Origin: Mycoplasmopsis anatis
Lineage (GTDB): Bacteria > Bacillota_I > Bacilli_A > Mycoplasmatales > Metamycoplasmataceae
Length of the DNA: 64,000 nt
NCBI RefSeq assembly: GCF_900660655.1
Contig: NZ_LR215035.1
Location: forward strand, 186,001-250,000
Direction of reading: 5' to 3'
Positions 10,430 through 21,577 of this stretch are shown in pieces. The notes below the pieces were generated by a model. That model was not told the origin of the DNA. It did no database searches and worked only from the letters and a program-made list of their open reading frames with translations. Every line of letters begins with the position of its first letter. Within the stretch, counting starts at the first letter, position 1. The position numbers were made by a program, and so were the translations under genes.

Positions 10430-11788
10430 ATGTTAAATAATAAGAAAAATATGCAAGAAATTGTAAACCACTTGAAAAATTCAGGTTTTGTTTATCAAGG
10501 AAGTGAAATTTATGGAGGTCTCTCAAACACATGAGATTATGGACCATTAGGTTCTCTCCTAAAAGATAATATTGAAAGTTTTTGAAAAAAAGAATTCATT
10601 TTTAAGGAAAAGCAAAATTACTTAATTGACTCAAAAATTTTAATGAATCCACAAGTTTGGGTAGTTAGTGGACATGTAAGTAATTTTAATGATCCTTTAA
10701 TTGAAAACAAAGTTAATGGTAAAAGATATCGTGCTGATAAGTTGATTGAAGAATTTGATCTATCTATAAATGCCGAAATTATGAGTTTTGAACAAATGAA
10801 GAACTTTTTAGTTGAGAATGTTAAAAAATATGATGGTAGTGAAACTAATTGAAGTGATATAAGAACCTTTAATTTGATGTTCGAAACTAAACAAGGTGTA
10901 ACAGAAGATTCTAAAGCTAAAGTTTATCTAAGACCAGAAACAGCTCAAGGGATTTTTGTTAACTTCAAAAATGTTCAAAGAACTACAAGAAGTAAATTAC
11001 CAATGGGAGTTGGACAAGTTGGAAAAAGCTTTAGAAATGAAGTGACTCCTGGAAACTTCATTTTTAGAACTAGAGAATTTGAACAAATGGAATTAGAAGT
11101 GTTCTGTTCACCAGAACAAGCAAATGATACATTTAACTATTATGTAAATAAATGCTATGAATTTGCTCAAAAATTAGGAATTAGAAAAGATAGCTTAAGA
11201 ATCAGACCTCATGAAAAAGATGAATTATCTCATTATTCAACTGCTACAAGTGATATTGAATTTACTTTTCCATTTGGTTGAGGTGAGTTATTAGGTATTG
11301 CTAATAGAACTAATTATGATTTATCAAGTCATATGAATGCAACAGGAGAAAGTTTAGAATATCTTGATCCAGTTACAAATCAAAAATTTATTCCATATGT
11401 AATTGAACCAAGTATTGGTTTGGATAGATTAATGCTTGCTATTATTGTTGACTCATATGTTGAAGAACAATTAGAAAATGACAGCAGAATTGTATTAAAA
11501 TTATCTAAAGAAATTGCACCATATAAATTTGCAGTTTTACCACTTGTTAAAAAACTTTCAGATAAAGCTAGTGAAATTTATGATAAGTTGATTGAATCAA
11601 ATATTTCAGTTACTTATGATGAAACAGGATCAATTGGAAAAAGATATCGTAGACAAGATTCCATAGGTACATATTATTGCTTAACTGTTGATTACGACAC
11701 TTTGAATGATAATTGTGTAACTATAAGAGATAGAGATACTATGGAACAAATCAGAATAAATATTAACGATTTACATAAATATTTTTAA
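10430..11788 (+). CDS. glyS: Glycyl-tRNA synthetase (homodimeric class II)
   Basis: A 452-residue single-chain glycyl-tRNA synthetase, which charges tRNA-Gly. It starts [20 protein letters not shown], the conserved N-terminus of the alpha2-type enzyme. Class II motif 2 is present ([21 protein letters not shown]), as is motif 3 ([14 protein letters not shown]), and the C-terminal anticodon-binding domain begins near residue 355. Several TGA codons are Trp. The start at 10430 is favoured because a -10-like box ends 9 bases earlier; no ribosome binding site is visible and a second ATG lies at about 10451. glyS-dnaG-rpoD is a conserved Firmicutes cluster. Confidence 0.95.
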
Positions 11789-11798
11789 TTGGAGTTAA

Positions 11799-13687
11799 AT
11801 GAAGGATTTTAATCAAATAATTAATGATGCTGATATAGTTTCAACTATTTCAAATTTTGTTAATTTACAAAAAAAGGGTAAGGATTATGTAGGTCTTTGT
11901 CCTTTTCATGGCGATTCAAATCCTAGCATGAGTGTTTCTCCAGACAAAAGAATTTTTAAATGCTTCAGCTGTGGTGTTAGTGGGAACGCCTTGACTTTTT
12001 TGATGAAAATTAAGTCATTAAATTTCACTGAAGCTATAAAAATTTTAGCTAGAGAGCAAGGTATTGAATTAAATATTAGAGATCATTCACTTGATTATAT
12101 GAATCAAATTAGCGATGAACAAAAAGAACTTTTAGAGATTTTAACAAACGCAGAAAGTTTCTTTCATGTTAGCTTATTAGCTAATATTAACGCAAGGAAA
12201 TATTTAGAATCAAGAAATATTTCACTTGATTTAGCTCGCTACTTAAAAATTGGTTATGCTCCGCAAGATGGTATTTTAAAATTAATTGAACAATTCAAAT
12301 ATAAAGATTCCGCATTGAACAAAGCCGGTTTAAAAAATGAAAATTTAAGTGAGTATTTTAGAAATAGAATTATATTTCCAATTCATGATGAATATGGTAA
12401 TACAATAGCATTCAGCGGAAGACAAATTAGTAAGGAAGAAAATTCACCAAAATATTTAAATTCACCTGAAACTATTGTTTTTAATAAATCAAGTGTTTTA
12501 TATAACTATGACCGAGCTAAAGAAGAAGCAAAAACAAAAAAAGAAATTTTTCTATGTGAAGGATTTTTTGATGTTATAGCACTTCTTAAAGTAAATTATA
12601 AAAACGTTGTTGCTTTAATGGGAACTGCATTAACTAAACAACATTTAAACTTATTAAAAAACTTAAAAATAAATATTTTTCTTGATAATGATAGTGCAGG
12701 GATTAATGCAACCTTACATTCAATACATTTTTTACTTAAAAATAAATTCGAAGTTTATGCTGTAGAAAATCCTTTTGATTTAGACCCGGATGAAATTTTA
12801 TCTAAAAATGGACCAAGTGCTTTAACCGGGGTGTTAAGTAACAAAATTACGGGTATTGAATATGTTTATAAAATTTTAATTAAGCGTTTTAATTTTAATG
12901 AACCTAGAAATATTACATTATTAAATATTAAAAATTTTGTAGAAGAATTTAAAAATTATCTTGCTTATTGTGATGATGAGACAATTAATTATTTTAAAAA
13001 TATTATCCATAACAAATTTAATTATGAGTTTGATGTTGTAAAAACACAACTAGATGAACCTAAATATGAAATAGATAATGCAAGTAATTTAATCGATAAT
13101 TCAAAAATCTTTTACAATACTACAACTACAACAAGCAATCGTAATTTTAATGATAAATCTAGAGTTAAACGGTTCAATCAAGTTAAAATTAAGAATCATC
13201 TCTCTTCAGATCCCTTAAATATCCTTTTAATATCATTTTTAAAAATCCTAGCATTGAACAATATGTTTGAGAAAAGGGCAATAAAATAATTAATGAATAT
13301 GCTCGCTTTCTTAAAGAATCTATTACTCATGAACTATTTATGCAATATTGTTATGAGTATAAAAAAAGTAATGGAAAAATTTCTCAAGAACAAAGAAATA
13401 GAATTTTACAATCAATTTATAATAAATTTTATTATTTTATAATCTCACACATAAACTCAGAGGATATTTCTAAAAATATTCTTGATAATTTAATTAGTGA
13501 TATTGATAAACGAGTTAATGAATTTAGAAATTTAGAAGAATTTAGAAACTTCATTAAAAATACTTATGATAATATTAATTCTAACCAATTTTTAATTCAT
13601 AAATATACCTTAGCCGAAATTCCAGAGTTTAAAAAAGACATACTTATTAAAAATATGGAAATAAAAAAAGGTAAGAAAACAGAATAA
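11799..13687 (+). CDS. dnaG: DNA primase, split by a -1 frameshift
   Basis: Primase makes RNA primers at the replication fork. Visible parts are the zinc finger (C34, H37, C55, C58), the RNA polymerase core, and TOPRIM acidic motifs in FLCEGFFDVIAL and IFLDNDSAG. The initial frame ends at 13289 after 496 residues. From about 13244 the next frame (-1) continues with NPSIEQYVWEKGNK and runs to 13687, giving 629 residues, a normal length. The break falls on a T-TTA-AAA heptamer at 13238-13244, an exact -1 slippery site, inside TTTTTAAAAA. So either ribosomes slip there, a base is missing in this strain, or the sequence has an error. Without the shift the C-terminal helicase-binding domain is lost. 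The C-terminal part was recognised by length, position and in-frame continuity rather than by a catalytic motif. Confidence 0.85.
13238..13244 (+). promoter_or_regulatory. Candidate -1 ribosomal slippery heptamer in dnaG
   Basis: The sequence is T-TTA-AAA with codon phase X-XXY-YYZ, the canonical form for a simultaneous -1 slip. A slip here joins FLK directly to NPSIEQY in the -1 frame. No convincing stimulatory hairpin was recognised downstream by eye. A homopolymer deletion explains the break equally well. Confidence 0.4.
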
Positions 13688-13696
13688 GAGGTGAAT

Positions 13697-15235
13697 ATGG
13701 AATTTAAATACAAAGATTTAATTGATATGCTTGAAGCTTACATGAAGTCTAAAAAGAAAAAAACGCTTAGTCAAGAAGACGTTTTTGAATTTTTAGAAAA
13801 AAATAATTTAAGTATAGATGATGAAGAATCAATAGAAGAGTTGCTTGATGAACTTTACGAAGCAGAATTAATTGAAGATAAGGTTGATGATGGTGATCTA
13901 AACGACATCTCTGATTCTGATTTTGATGAAATTACTAAATCAATATCATCAAATAAAAAAGATTCTAAAAAGAAATCAAAAAAATCCGAAAACATCGATA
14001 TTGATGAATTTGATTCAGACAGTTCAGCTGATAAAAATGAAGATGAAATGGATTTTGATTCAATGAATGATGATTTTGATGATGAAGATTATGATGATTT
14101 TGATGGCGAATTTGATGAATTTGACGATTTATTAAATTTAGATGATCTTAATGAAGATGATTTACTTAATGATTCAAACGAATCTGAAGAAGATGAAAAA
14201 GAAGAAGATGAAGAAGTTGAACTCAAAGATCATGAAAATTACTATGATGAAGATCTTAATTTAGATAATTTAGATTTAGATGTATATAATGATGCAGATT
14301 TTGATGTTAATCAAGATGATTTAATTAGAGGAAAATCGCTAAATAATAAACTTACTGAAACAAATGATATTGTTAAATGATATATGAGATGAATTGGTAA
14401 GTATGGTGAACTTCTTAGTGCTGATGAAGAAGTTGAGTTAGCAAAAACCATGAATCTTGGTGGTTTTAGAGGAAAAAGAGCTAGAGATAAGCTTATTAAA
14501 CGTAATTTACGTTTAGTAATAAATAATGCGAAAAAATATAAAAATAGAGGACTTTCATTTATTGATTTAATCAGTGAAGGTAATGCCGGTATTCTTAAAG
14601 CAGCTCAAAAGTATAACGTTGATAAAGGATTTAAATTCTCTACTTATGCAACTTGATGAATTCGTCAAGCAATAACTCGTGCTGTGGCTGATCAAGCTAG
14701 AACTATTCGTGTACCTGTTCATATGGTTGAAACAATTAACAAAATCACCAAAATAGAACGTGAATTACAACAAGAACTTGGTCGTGAACCTTTAGATGAA
14801 GAAATAGCAGCTAAATTCGGAAATGCTTATACCGCAGAAAAAGTTAGATATATAAGAAAAATTAATATTGATCCGATCTCTTTAGATAAACAAATCGGGA
14901 AAGAAAATGATTCATCATTTAGTGATTTTGTTAAAGATGAAAGTATTCCAAACCCTGTTGATTACGCTTCGCAAGAGCAACTTAGTGAATTATTACTTGA
15001 TTTGATTGAAAATAATCTTGATAAAAATGATAAAGAGTTAATTTGCAAACGTTATGGTGTTGGATATGATGAGAATGGAAATAGATATAGAGTTCACTCA
15101 TTTGAAGAGCTAGCTAAAGAACGTGGTGGTGTTTCTAAAGAAAGAATCCGTCAAATCGAAAACAGAATTCTTAGAAGACTTAAAAACTCATCAAAAAATG
15201 GTAAGCAACTAATTAAGGATTTCCTTAAAAACTAA
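13697..15235 (+). CDS. rpoD: Principal RNA polymerase sigma factor
   Basis: A 512-residue sigma-70 (group 1) factor that directs RNA polymerase to housekeeping promoters. Residues about 1-60 resemble the sigma 1.1-like helical start, and about 65-215 are a low-complexity Asp/Glu-rich stretch. Region 2 follows with [16 protein letters not shown] and [16 protein letters not shown], then region 3, then the region 4 helix-turn-helix [21 protein letters not shown]. The ATG at 13697 is preceded by AGAGGTG; a GTG two codons earlier sits inside that ribosome binding site and is less likely. It follows dnaG by 9 bases and NIF3 by overlap-like spacing (2 bases). Confidence 0.96.
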
Positions 15236-15237
15236 TT

Positions 15238-16017
15238 ATGAAAATTAAACAATTAACTGAATATTTATTTAACAAGTATCCTTTAAGTCTTAAAGAAATC
15301 TGAGATCCGACTGGTTTTGCATTTAAGTTTAATTTAAGTGAGAAGTTAACCGGTGTACTTTTAGCAATTGATGTAACTGAAGAAGTAATTAATTATGCTA
15401 TTGAAAATAACTGCAATGTTATACTAACTCATCATCCCTTTTTATTTGAAAAATCAATTGAATTAGAAAAAATTAAAGCTCCATACAAAATAGAATTAAT
15501 TAAAAAAATTAAACAAAACAGAATTAATATTATTTCATTTCATACAAATTATGACAATCACATTCATGGAACTAGCTATCAAATTGCTAGATTTATGGGT
15601 ATCGAGAACTATTCATATTTTCAAAACGTTGGTTATCCTTGTGTCTTAAACTATAAAACTACCGTCAATGAATTTATTAAACTTTTAAGAGATAAAATTA
15701 AAATCAATAGTTTTAGAACAAACTTAAATGACAAAGAATTAAATAAAAATATCTCAAAGATTGTTCTAATGAGTGGTAGTGGTTTTGTGGGTGATATAAA
15801 CCAATGAACTAAAAAAGGTGCCGATTTAATTATTTCAAGCGATTTTCGCTGAAGTGATTGAATAAATTTTAATCAAATAAAAGCACCAATTTTAGAAGTT
15901 CCGCATCTAGACGAACATGTTTTTGTCTGAGATCTTAGTACTCAACTAAAGAAGAAATTCACTAAAGTAAATATCCTTACTTTTGAAGTTTCTCAACCTT
16001 ATCGTAATATAGACTAA
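15238..16017 (+). CDS. NIF3/DUF34-family metal-binding protein
   Basis: A 259-residue NIF3-like (YqfO) protein. The N-terminal metal site appears as LTHHPFLF (about residues 64-71), and a second conserved piece as ISFHTNYD. The C-terminal part has KGADLIISSDFRWSDW and EVPHLDEHVF, corresponding to the family's 'GAD..ITGD' and 'D.GH..-E' motifs. The family binds two metal ions; its biochemical role is still debated (GTP cyclohydrolase I type 2 is a legacy name). It starts 2 bases after the rpoD stop, as in many Firmicutes (sigA-yqfO). Confidence 0.85.
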
Positions 16018-16040
16018 TCAGATTATCTGATTTTTCTTTT
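16016..16040 (+). terminator. Terminator after the glyS-dnaG-rpoD-NIF3 cluster
   Basis: AATCAGAT and ATCTGATT form the stem, followed by TTTTTCTTTT. It overlaps the NIF3 stop codon. Confidence 0.7.
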
Positions 16041-16070
16041 CAATTTATTTTAAAGTATAATAAATAATAT

Positions 16071-16783
16071 ATGCGTTTAGATAAGTTTTTAAGCAAGGTT
16101 TTGAATTTAACTAGAAGTGAATCAAAAAATTTAATAACAAAAAATTAATAAAAGTAAATGATTCAATTGTCACTAAAAATATCAATATTCATGAAAATAT
16201 CGATTTAATTTATTTCGAAAATAGATTACTTAAATATCAAGAATTCATCTATTTAGCACTAAATAAACCAAAGAATTTTGTAAGTTCCCATGCAAATGAA
16301 TTAAATTACCCTTCAGTTTATAATTTAATAGATAAGAAATTTTATAAATGCCAAATCATTGGTAGATTAGATGTTGATACCACTGGATTACTAGTTTTTA
16401 CAAACCAAACTGACAAAATTCATGAATTACTTTCACCAAAAAAACATGCCTGAAAAACTTATTTAGTTACCCACTTACATCCTTTAAGTGACCTTGATAT
16501 TTCAAAACTAGAAAAGGGAATTCAGATAAACAAGGACTTTCTAACATTAAGCTCCAAAGTTGAAAAAATAAAAGGAAACCAAACACTTTTAAGTATTAGA
16601 GAGGGTAAGTTCCACCAAATAAAGCGAATGTTTGAAGCGATTAACAACAAAGTTATCGAACTTGAAAGAGTATCTTTTAATAAATTACAACTTAATAATC
16701 TAAACCTTAAAAGTGGTGAATATAAAGAATTAAATGAAAGGGAAATAGAATTACTATTAAATAATGAAAAAGACAACAATTAA
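16071..16783 (+). pseudogene. RsuA/RluB-family rRNA pseudouridine synthase, frameshifted
   Basis: The ATG at 16071 opens an S4 domain (MRLDKFLSKVLNLTRSESKN), but the frame stops at 16146-16148 after 25 residues. The -1 frame continues at once with LIKVNDSIVTKNI and carries the whole catalytic domain: GRLDVDTTGLLVFTN with the catalytic Asp, and the C-terminal EGKFHQIKRMFEAI motif. Joined, the protein has about 237 residues, normal for the family, which converts a specific rRNA uridine to pseudouridine. The break lies in A6 at 16139-16144, within an A-AAA-AAT slippery heptamer immediately before the stop. It may be a true pseudogene, a frameshifted but expressed gene, or a sequencing error. TATAAT at 16056-16061 is its -10. 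Confidence 0.8.
16139..16145 (+). promoter_or_regulatory. Candidate -1 slippery heptamer in the pseudouridine synthase
   Basis: A-AAA-AAT in the correct codon phase, directly followed by the zero-frame TAA. A -1 slip makes the next codon TTA and restores the catalytic domain. A lost A in the A6 run gives the same picture. Confidence 0.35.
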
Positions 16784-17351
16784 AGATATATCTTATATTT
16801 CTATATATTTTTCAATAATATTAATTTTTTCTTTAGTACCTTTTTTAGGTTTAGTTCAAGTTTTCAGCGTAAGCATAAATTTACTTACTATAATTATTGT
16901 GATAGCTACATTTCATTTAGGAATAAAAGGTTCTCTTTTTACTGCATTGTTTGTTGGTCTTGGTTCATTTATTAGTGCATTAATTTACGGAAAACCGTTA
17001 TTCATTTTTCCAGATATTTCTATAATTTCAAGGTTTATGCTTGGTTTTATAAGTTATTTTATATATTGAGTTTTCAGAAAAAAAGTCACCATTTTCTCAG
17101 TATACATCAATACATTTGTTACTGTGTTATTTAACAGTGTTTTAGTAACAACTGTTTTATTTATTCATCACTCAATTGCAAAAATTGACTTCATTCAAAA
17201 CTTTAGGGTTTGAGTAAGTTTGATTTGATTAAATGTTGTTATTGAAATAAGCATTTTACCAATTTTAGGAATTTTATTATTCAAATTTATAAAATTTATT
17301 CATGATAAAAGAATGGATGAATCTAAAAATTCTTCTAACATATATTATTAG
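16764..17351 (+). CDS. ECF transporter S component
   Basis: A 195-residue integral membrane protein with about six hydrophobic helices and the topology of energy-coupling-factor substrate-binding (S) components: VPFLGLVQVF, then GIKGSLFTALFVGLGSFISA. These capture a vitamin or cofactor precursor and dock on a shared EcfAAT module, none of which is in this window. The start overlaps the end of the pseudouridine synthase gene by 20 bases, and only the ATG at 16764 fits. The substrate cannot be told; a pantothenate or other B-vitamin carrier would suit the coaBC/coaX genes elsewhere in the window, but that is a guess. TGA codons near 17069 and 17212-17231 are Trp. Confidence 0.7.
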
Positions 17352-17411
17352 TTATTTTTTCATATTTAAATCATTATTTTATGTTAAATTAATTTTTTAC
17401 TAAAACTAGTA

Positions 17412-17417
17412 TATAAT
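17412..17417 (+). promoter_or_regulatory. -10 box of the 282-residue lipoprotein gene
   Basis: TATAAT preceded by AGTA, 34 bases upstream of the ATG at 17452. AAAGGATG serves as ribosome binding site. Confidence 0.6.
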
Positions 17418-17451
17418 TAATAAGAATTACTATAGTAAAAAAGGATGTAAA

Positions 17452-18300
17452 ATGAGTATGACAAACAAAAAAGCTCTAAAAATTATTACAGGATTACTTC
17501 TTGGTGGTGCTGTTGTTACAGTTGGTTCATGTGTTGTAGCTCAACAAATGATTGAAAAAGAATCTCTAAGAAGAGCATATACAAAAAATTTTGAAATCAA
17601 CGAAGTTAGACGTAATGGTTTAAGAAACTTAATTAATAAATTTGATGATACTGACGAACACAGAAATAAAAGAAATTCTTTATTAGCTAAATATGACTAT
17701 ATTTTAAGTGTGACAACCGATCCTAAAAAACTAAAAGAAAATAACACAGAATTAGAAAATATATTTAATGAACTTTCAAAAGAGATTAATCCATTATATA
17801 ACACCGAAAAAGAAAAACTAGAGAAAGTTTATAATTCATCACTAATGGCCAACTCATTATATGATGAATTATGTCAAATTTTAGTTATTAAAGAAATTAA
17901 CGATTCAAAAGATTGATTAAACAACATTGACAACGCTATTACAATTCAAAATATTAAAGATGAAATAGCTAGAATTCAAAAAGATATTAATGACTTACAA
18001 GAATCTGCAGAATTAAGAACTAAAATTAAGAATTTAATTAGTTTCCAAAGTCCAGAATCTCTCAAAGCTAAAAATATTATTGATGCTGCAAAAAATTCTA
18101 ATAACCCAACATATAAAGATCAACCTGCAACAGCTGAGACAGTTACAAAAATACTAAACATTAGTAATCAAATCGAATCGAAACATTCAATGTTGGAAGC
18201 TTTTGCAAAAGTAGGAAAATTCACAGTAGCTCAAAAAGAATTACTAAATCAAACTTTTACTGAATTAACTGCTCTTTACTCAAGTTTAGAAAATCTATAA
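17452..18300 (+). CDS. Lipoprotein of unknown function, helical
   Basis: A 282-residue protein that begins with a Lys-rich start and hydrophobic segment ending VTVGSC, an acceptable lipobox with Cys27, so it is probably a lipid-anchored surface protein. The rest is hydrophilic and mostly helical, with coiled-coil tendency (residues about 40-270). No enzyme motif was recognised. It has its own promoter and terminator and is therefore monocistronic. A second ATG two codons downstream is also possible. The family is not identified. Confidence 0.7.
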
Positions 18301-18305
18301 TTAAT

Positions 18306-18325
18306 ATGCCTATATGGCATTTTTT
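18306..18325 (+). terminator. Terminator after the 282-residue lipoprotein gene
   Basis: ATGCC-TATAT-GGCAT followed by TTTTT, 6 bases after the stop. Confidence 0.75.
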
Positions 18326-18348
18326 ATTACGTTTTTATTTAAAAAGCA

Positions 18349-18374
18349 TTAAAAAAACACCGATTAAGGTGTTT
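18349..18374 (-). terminator. Terminator of the tRNA-Leu/tRNA-Lys transcript
   Basis: On the minus strand AAACACC and GGTGTTT enclose a 6-base loop and are followed by a run of T. It lies about 20 bases beyond the tRNA-Lys 3' end. Confidence 0.8.
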
Positions 18375-18392
18375 GGTCAACTTTCATTGAAC

Positions 18393-18468
18393 TGGTACGC
18401 TCTAGAGGATTCGAACCTCCGACCCAATGGTTAAAAGCCATTTGCTCTACCTTCTGAGCTAAGAGCGC
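18393..18468 (-). tRNA. tRNA-Lys (anticodon TTT)
   Basis: A 76-nt cloverleaf including an encoded CCA. The 5' acceptor strand GCGCTCT pairs with AGAGCGT (final G-T), the D arm is GCTC...GAGC, the anticodon loop is CTTTTAA giving TTT, and the T loop is TTCGAAT. It reads AAA/AAG, very common codons in this AT-rich genome. Confidence 0.95.
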
Positions 18469-18475
18469 AGATAAT

Positions 18476-18562
18476 TGGTGCCCAGAACTGGACTTGAACC
18501 AGCACAGTATTGCTACCGAGGGATTTTAAGTCCCTTGCGTCTACCTATTCCGCCACCTGGGC
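18476..18562 (-). tRNA. tRNA-Leu (anticodon TAA)
   Basis: An 87-nt class II tRNA with a long variable arm and encoded CCA. The acceptor GCCCAGG pairs with TTCTGGGC-A, the anticodon loop CTTAAAA gives TAA (reads TTA), and the T loop is TTCAAGT. It is 7 bases upstream of tRNA-Lys on the same transcript. The promoter on the minus strand is TATAAT at 18583-18588 with TTGAAA at 18604-18609. Confidence 0.95.
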
Positions 18563-18582
18563 TTTTGTTTTGTTGCTTTACT

Positions 18583-18609
18583 ATTATATACTAAATTTTT
18601 TTATTTCAA
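18583..18609 (-). promoter_or_regulatory. Promoter of the tRNA-Leu/tRNA-Lys operon
   Basis: Minus-strand TTGAAA and TATAAT separated by 15 bases. The -10 box ends 20 bases before the tRNA-Leu 5' end. Confidence 0.6.
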
Positions 18610-18812
18610 AGAATTTTTAGTCTTTTCTTTTAAACTTTTTTGTTTACTTAGTTTAACAACGGAGTAATTATATTACAATATAATTAAACTTAAAATATTT
18701 TTTTTAAATATATTATTAAAACGGATTTACATTTTGTTAATATAGTGCTAATGATTATGAAAAATTACTAAAAGTAATAAAATATAAACATATATAAAAT
18801 ATAGGAGATTTT

Positions 18813-19823
18813 ATGGATCAAAACAATAAAAAAGTTATGGTTACCGGAATTAAGCCCACTGGTGATTTAACTCTAGGAAATTACATTGGTGCATTAGTCC
18901 CTTTTGTTAATATGCAAGATAAATTTGATGAATGTTACTTTTTTGTAGCAGACTTGCATGCTTTAACTACAGGAGATATTAAACCAAGTGAATTACACAA
19001 AAACAGAAGAGATGTTGTAGCTTTTTACTTAGCTTGTGGTCTTGATATAAGTAAGGTAAATATTTTCTATCAATCTGAAGTGATGGAACATGGAATGATT
19101 CAATGATTATTAACATGCGAAACAGCTATAGGTGAGTTAGAAAGAATGACGCAATTTAAAGATAAATCACAAAAAATGATTAAACAAGCAAATGGAACCG
19201 AAAAAATTCCAACTGGGTTATTAATGTATCCAACCTTGATGGCTGGGGATATTATTCTTTATGATGCTGATGCTGTTCCTGTTGGTGAAGATCAAACTCA
19301 ACATTTAGAATTAACAAGAACATTGATCAAAAGAATTAATAAACGTTATAAATTGAACTTTAAAACTCCTAAATCATTTATTCCTGAAGTTGGTGCTAGA
19401 GTAAAATCCCTTAGTGATCCAACACAAAAAATGTCAAAAAGTGAAAAGAGTAGCAAATCAACAATTTACTTATTTGACGAACCAAGAGAAGCATATAATA
19501 AGATTCTTAAAGCAGTTACTGATAGTGAAAATAAAATTTATGTAAGTGAAGAAAAACAAGGTGTACTTAATTTATTAAATATTTACGCTGCTCTTAAAAA
19601 AATTTCTCTTGAGGATAGTGAAAAACATTTTATAAATAAAAATTACAAAGAACTTAAAGAAGAAGTAGGACAATTAGTGTTTGATTTATTAACTGATATA
19701 CAAACTAAATATAAACTAGCTCTTGAAAAAGTTGATGAGATTACTGAAAAAGGTGCAAAAAAAGCAAGAGTCGTAGCTTCACAAAATCTAAACAAATTAA
19801 TGAAAAATATGGGATTTAAATAA
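18813..19823 (+). CDS. trpS: Tryptophanyl-tRNA synthetase
   Basis: A 336-residue class I synthetase that charges tRNA-Trp, of special weight here because UGA is also decoded as Trp. The HIGH-like motif is PTGDLTLGNYIGAL (about residues 11-24), the tryptophan pocket includes GEDQTQHLELTR, and KMSKSE is the ATP loop (about 206). TAGGAGA precedes the ATG. It is followed 11 bases later by thrS and probably shares a transcript with it. Confidence 0.96.
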
Positions 19824-19834
19824 ACGAGGTTAAA

Positions 19835-21577
19835 ATGAAAGCGAATAAACAATTAAATCACACAACAAGTCACTTACTTGGTGCAGCTGTTGAAAAATTA
19901 TATCCAAATGTTAAACTTGGTTTTGGTCCTGCTACTGATGAGGGATTTTACTATGATTTTGAATTCGAAAATCCAATTAGTGATACAGAATTAAACAAAA
20001 TTGAAAAATTGATGAAAAAACTAGCTTCAAGAAATTTAGTTATGAAGCAAGTTACAATCAATGAATATAATTTTGAAAATAAACCATATAAAAAAGAACT
20101 TTATGATGAACTTAAAAATAAAGGTGCAGATATTACTTTTTATGCACTAGTTGATCCGCTTAGTAACGAAACTGTATTTGTGGACTTGTGTGCTGGAAAT
20201 CACGTTGAGGATACTAAAAAAATCAAACATTTTAAACTTCTTTCTTTAGCCGGTGCATATTGAAGGGGAAATTCAGATAATATTCAATTAACAAGAATTT
20301 ATGGAACTTCTTGAGAAACTTCTCAAGAATTAGAAGAATATTTAGAAATTCTTAAAGATAGAAAAGAAAGAGATCACAGAAAAATAGGTAAAGAATTAAA
20401 ACTTTTTGCATTCAACCGCCTTTCCGGACAAGGCCTTCCTATTTGACTTGAAGATGGAATGTATATTCACAATGAAATAAGAAACTTAATTCTCAAAATG
20501 GACCGTAAATACGGCTTTACAGAAGTGTTAACTCCACACTTTGGTGAGGAAGAACTTTATAGACGTTCAGGACATTTAGCACACTATAAAGATGATATGT
20601 TTAGTGCTATGGTAGTAGAAAATGAAAGACTTATTCCTCGTCCTATGACTTGTCCACATCACATTATTTGTTACAACATGGAAAAACGTTCATACCGTGA
20701 TTTACCAATTAGATATAGCGAACAGTCTCAATTATATCGTTATGAAAAATCAGGTGCTTTAACAGGTCTTGAACGTGTTAGAGGAATGCTTTTAACTGAA
20801 GGTCACCTATTTTTAAGAAAAGATCAAATTAAAGAAGAGTTTAAATTAATGTATTCGCAAATTAAAGAAACTCTTGAACTTTTCAAACTTCAAATTAGTT
20901 ATATTTCACTTAGCTTAAGAGATAAAAATAATAAAGAAAAATACTATGATGATGATAATATGTGAAATACTTCAGAAAATCAACTTCGTGAAGTGTTAAA
21001 CGAACTTGGTGTTGAATATGAAGAAAAAATCGGTGAAGCGGCATTTTACGGACCAAAGATGGATATTCAGATCTTTACAGCTTTAGGACATGAAGTTACA
21101 ATTTCTACATTACAATTAGACTTTTTATTACCTGAAAAATTTGATTTAAGTTTTATTAATAAAAATAATGAAAATGAAAGACCTGTAATGTTGCACCGTG
21201 GACTTATTGGTACTTACGAGAGATTTGTTGCTACAATGCTTGAACAAACAAAGGGTAATTTACCATTTTGACTTGCCCCAAAACAAATCACTATACTTCC
21301 AGTAAATGAAAAAATTAATTTGGATTATGCTAGAGAAATTAGAGATTTATTATTTAATTTAGATTTTAGAGTAAAAATTGATGATCGCGAAGAAAGAATC
21401 TCAAAGAAAATGAGAGAAGCACAAATGTCTAAATCTAAATTCCAATTAATCTTAGGTGATGATGAACAAAATAATAGAACCATTTCTTATAGAGAATATG
21501 GTAAAACAGAAACTAAAACTGTTTCAATTGATGAATTTGTTTTGTTAATAAGTAAATTAAAAGCAAATTATGAATAA
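19835..21577 (+). CDS. thrS: Threonyl-tRNA synthetase lacking the TGS domain
   Basis: A 580-residue class II synthetase. It starts directly in the editing domain: [16 protein letters not shown] supplies the H-x3-H pair and [12 protein letters not shown] the Cys/His pair, so hydrolysis of mischarged Ser-tRNA-Thr looks intact. Bacterial enzymes usually have a further N-terminal TGS domain of about 60 residues, absent here. The catalytic core has motif 2 ([14 protein letters not shown]) and motif 3 ([13 protein letters not shown]), followed by the anticodon-binding domain from about residue 480. The ribosome binding site CGAGG lies 6 bases before the ATG. Confidence 0.96.

Noticed and set aside
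13340-13687. A separate 115-residue gene after dnaG.
   Set aside because: It lacks a ribosome binding site, its frame extends upstream to the slippery site, and adding it brings dnaG to normal length, so it is the primase C-terminus.
18376-18395. TTGGTCAAC beside the tRNA terminator considered as a third GntR operator.
   Set aside because: It lacks the second half-site and does not lie at a sugar-gene promoter.
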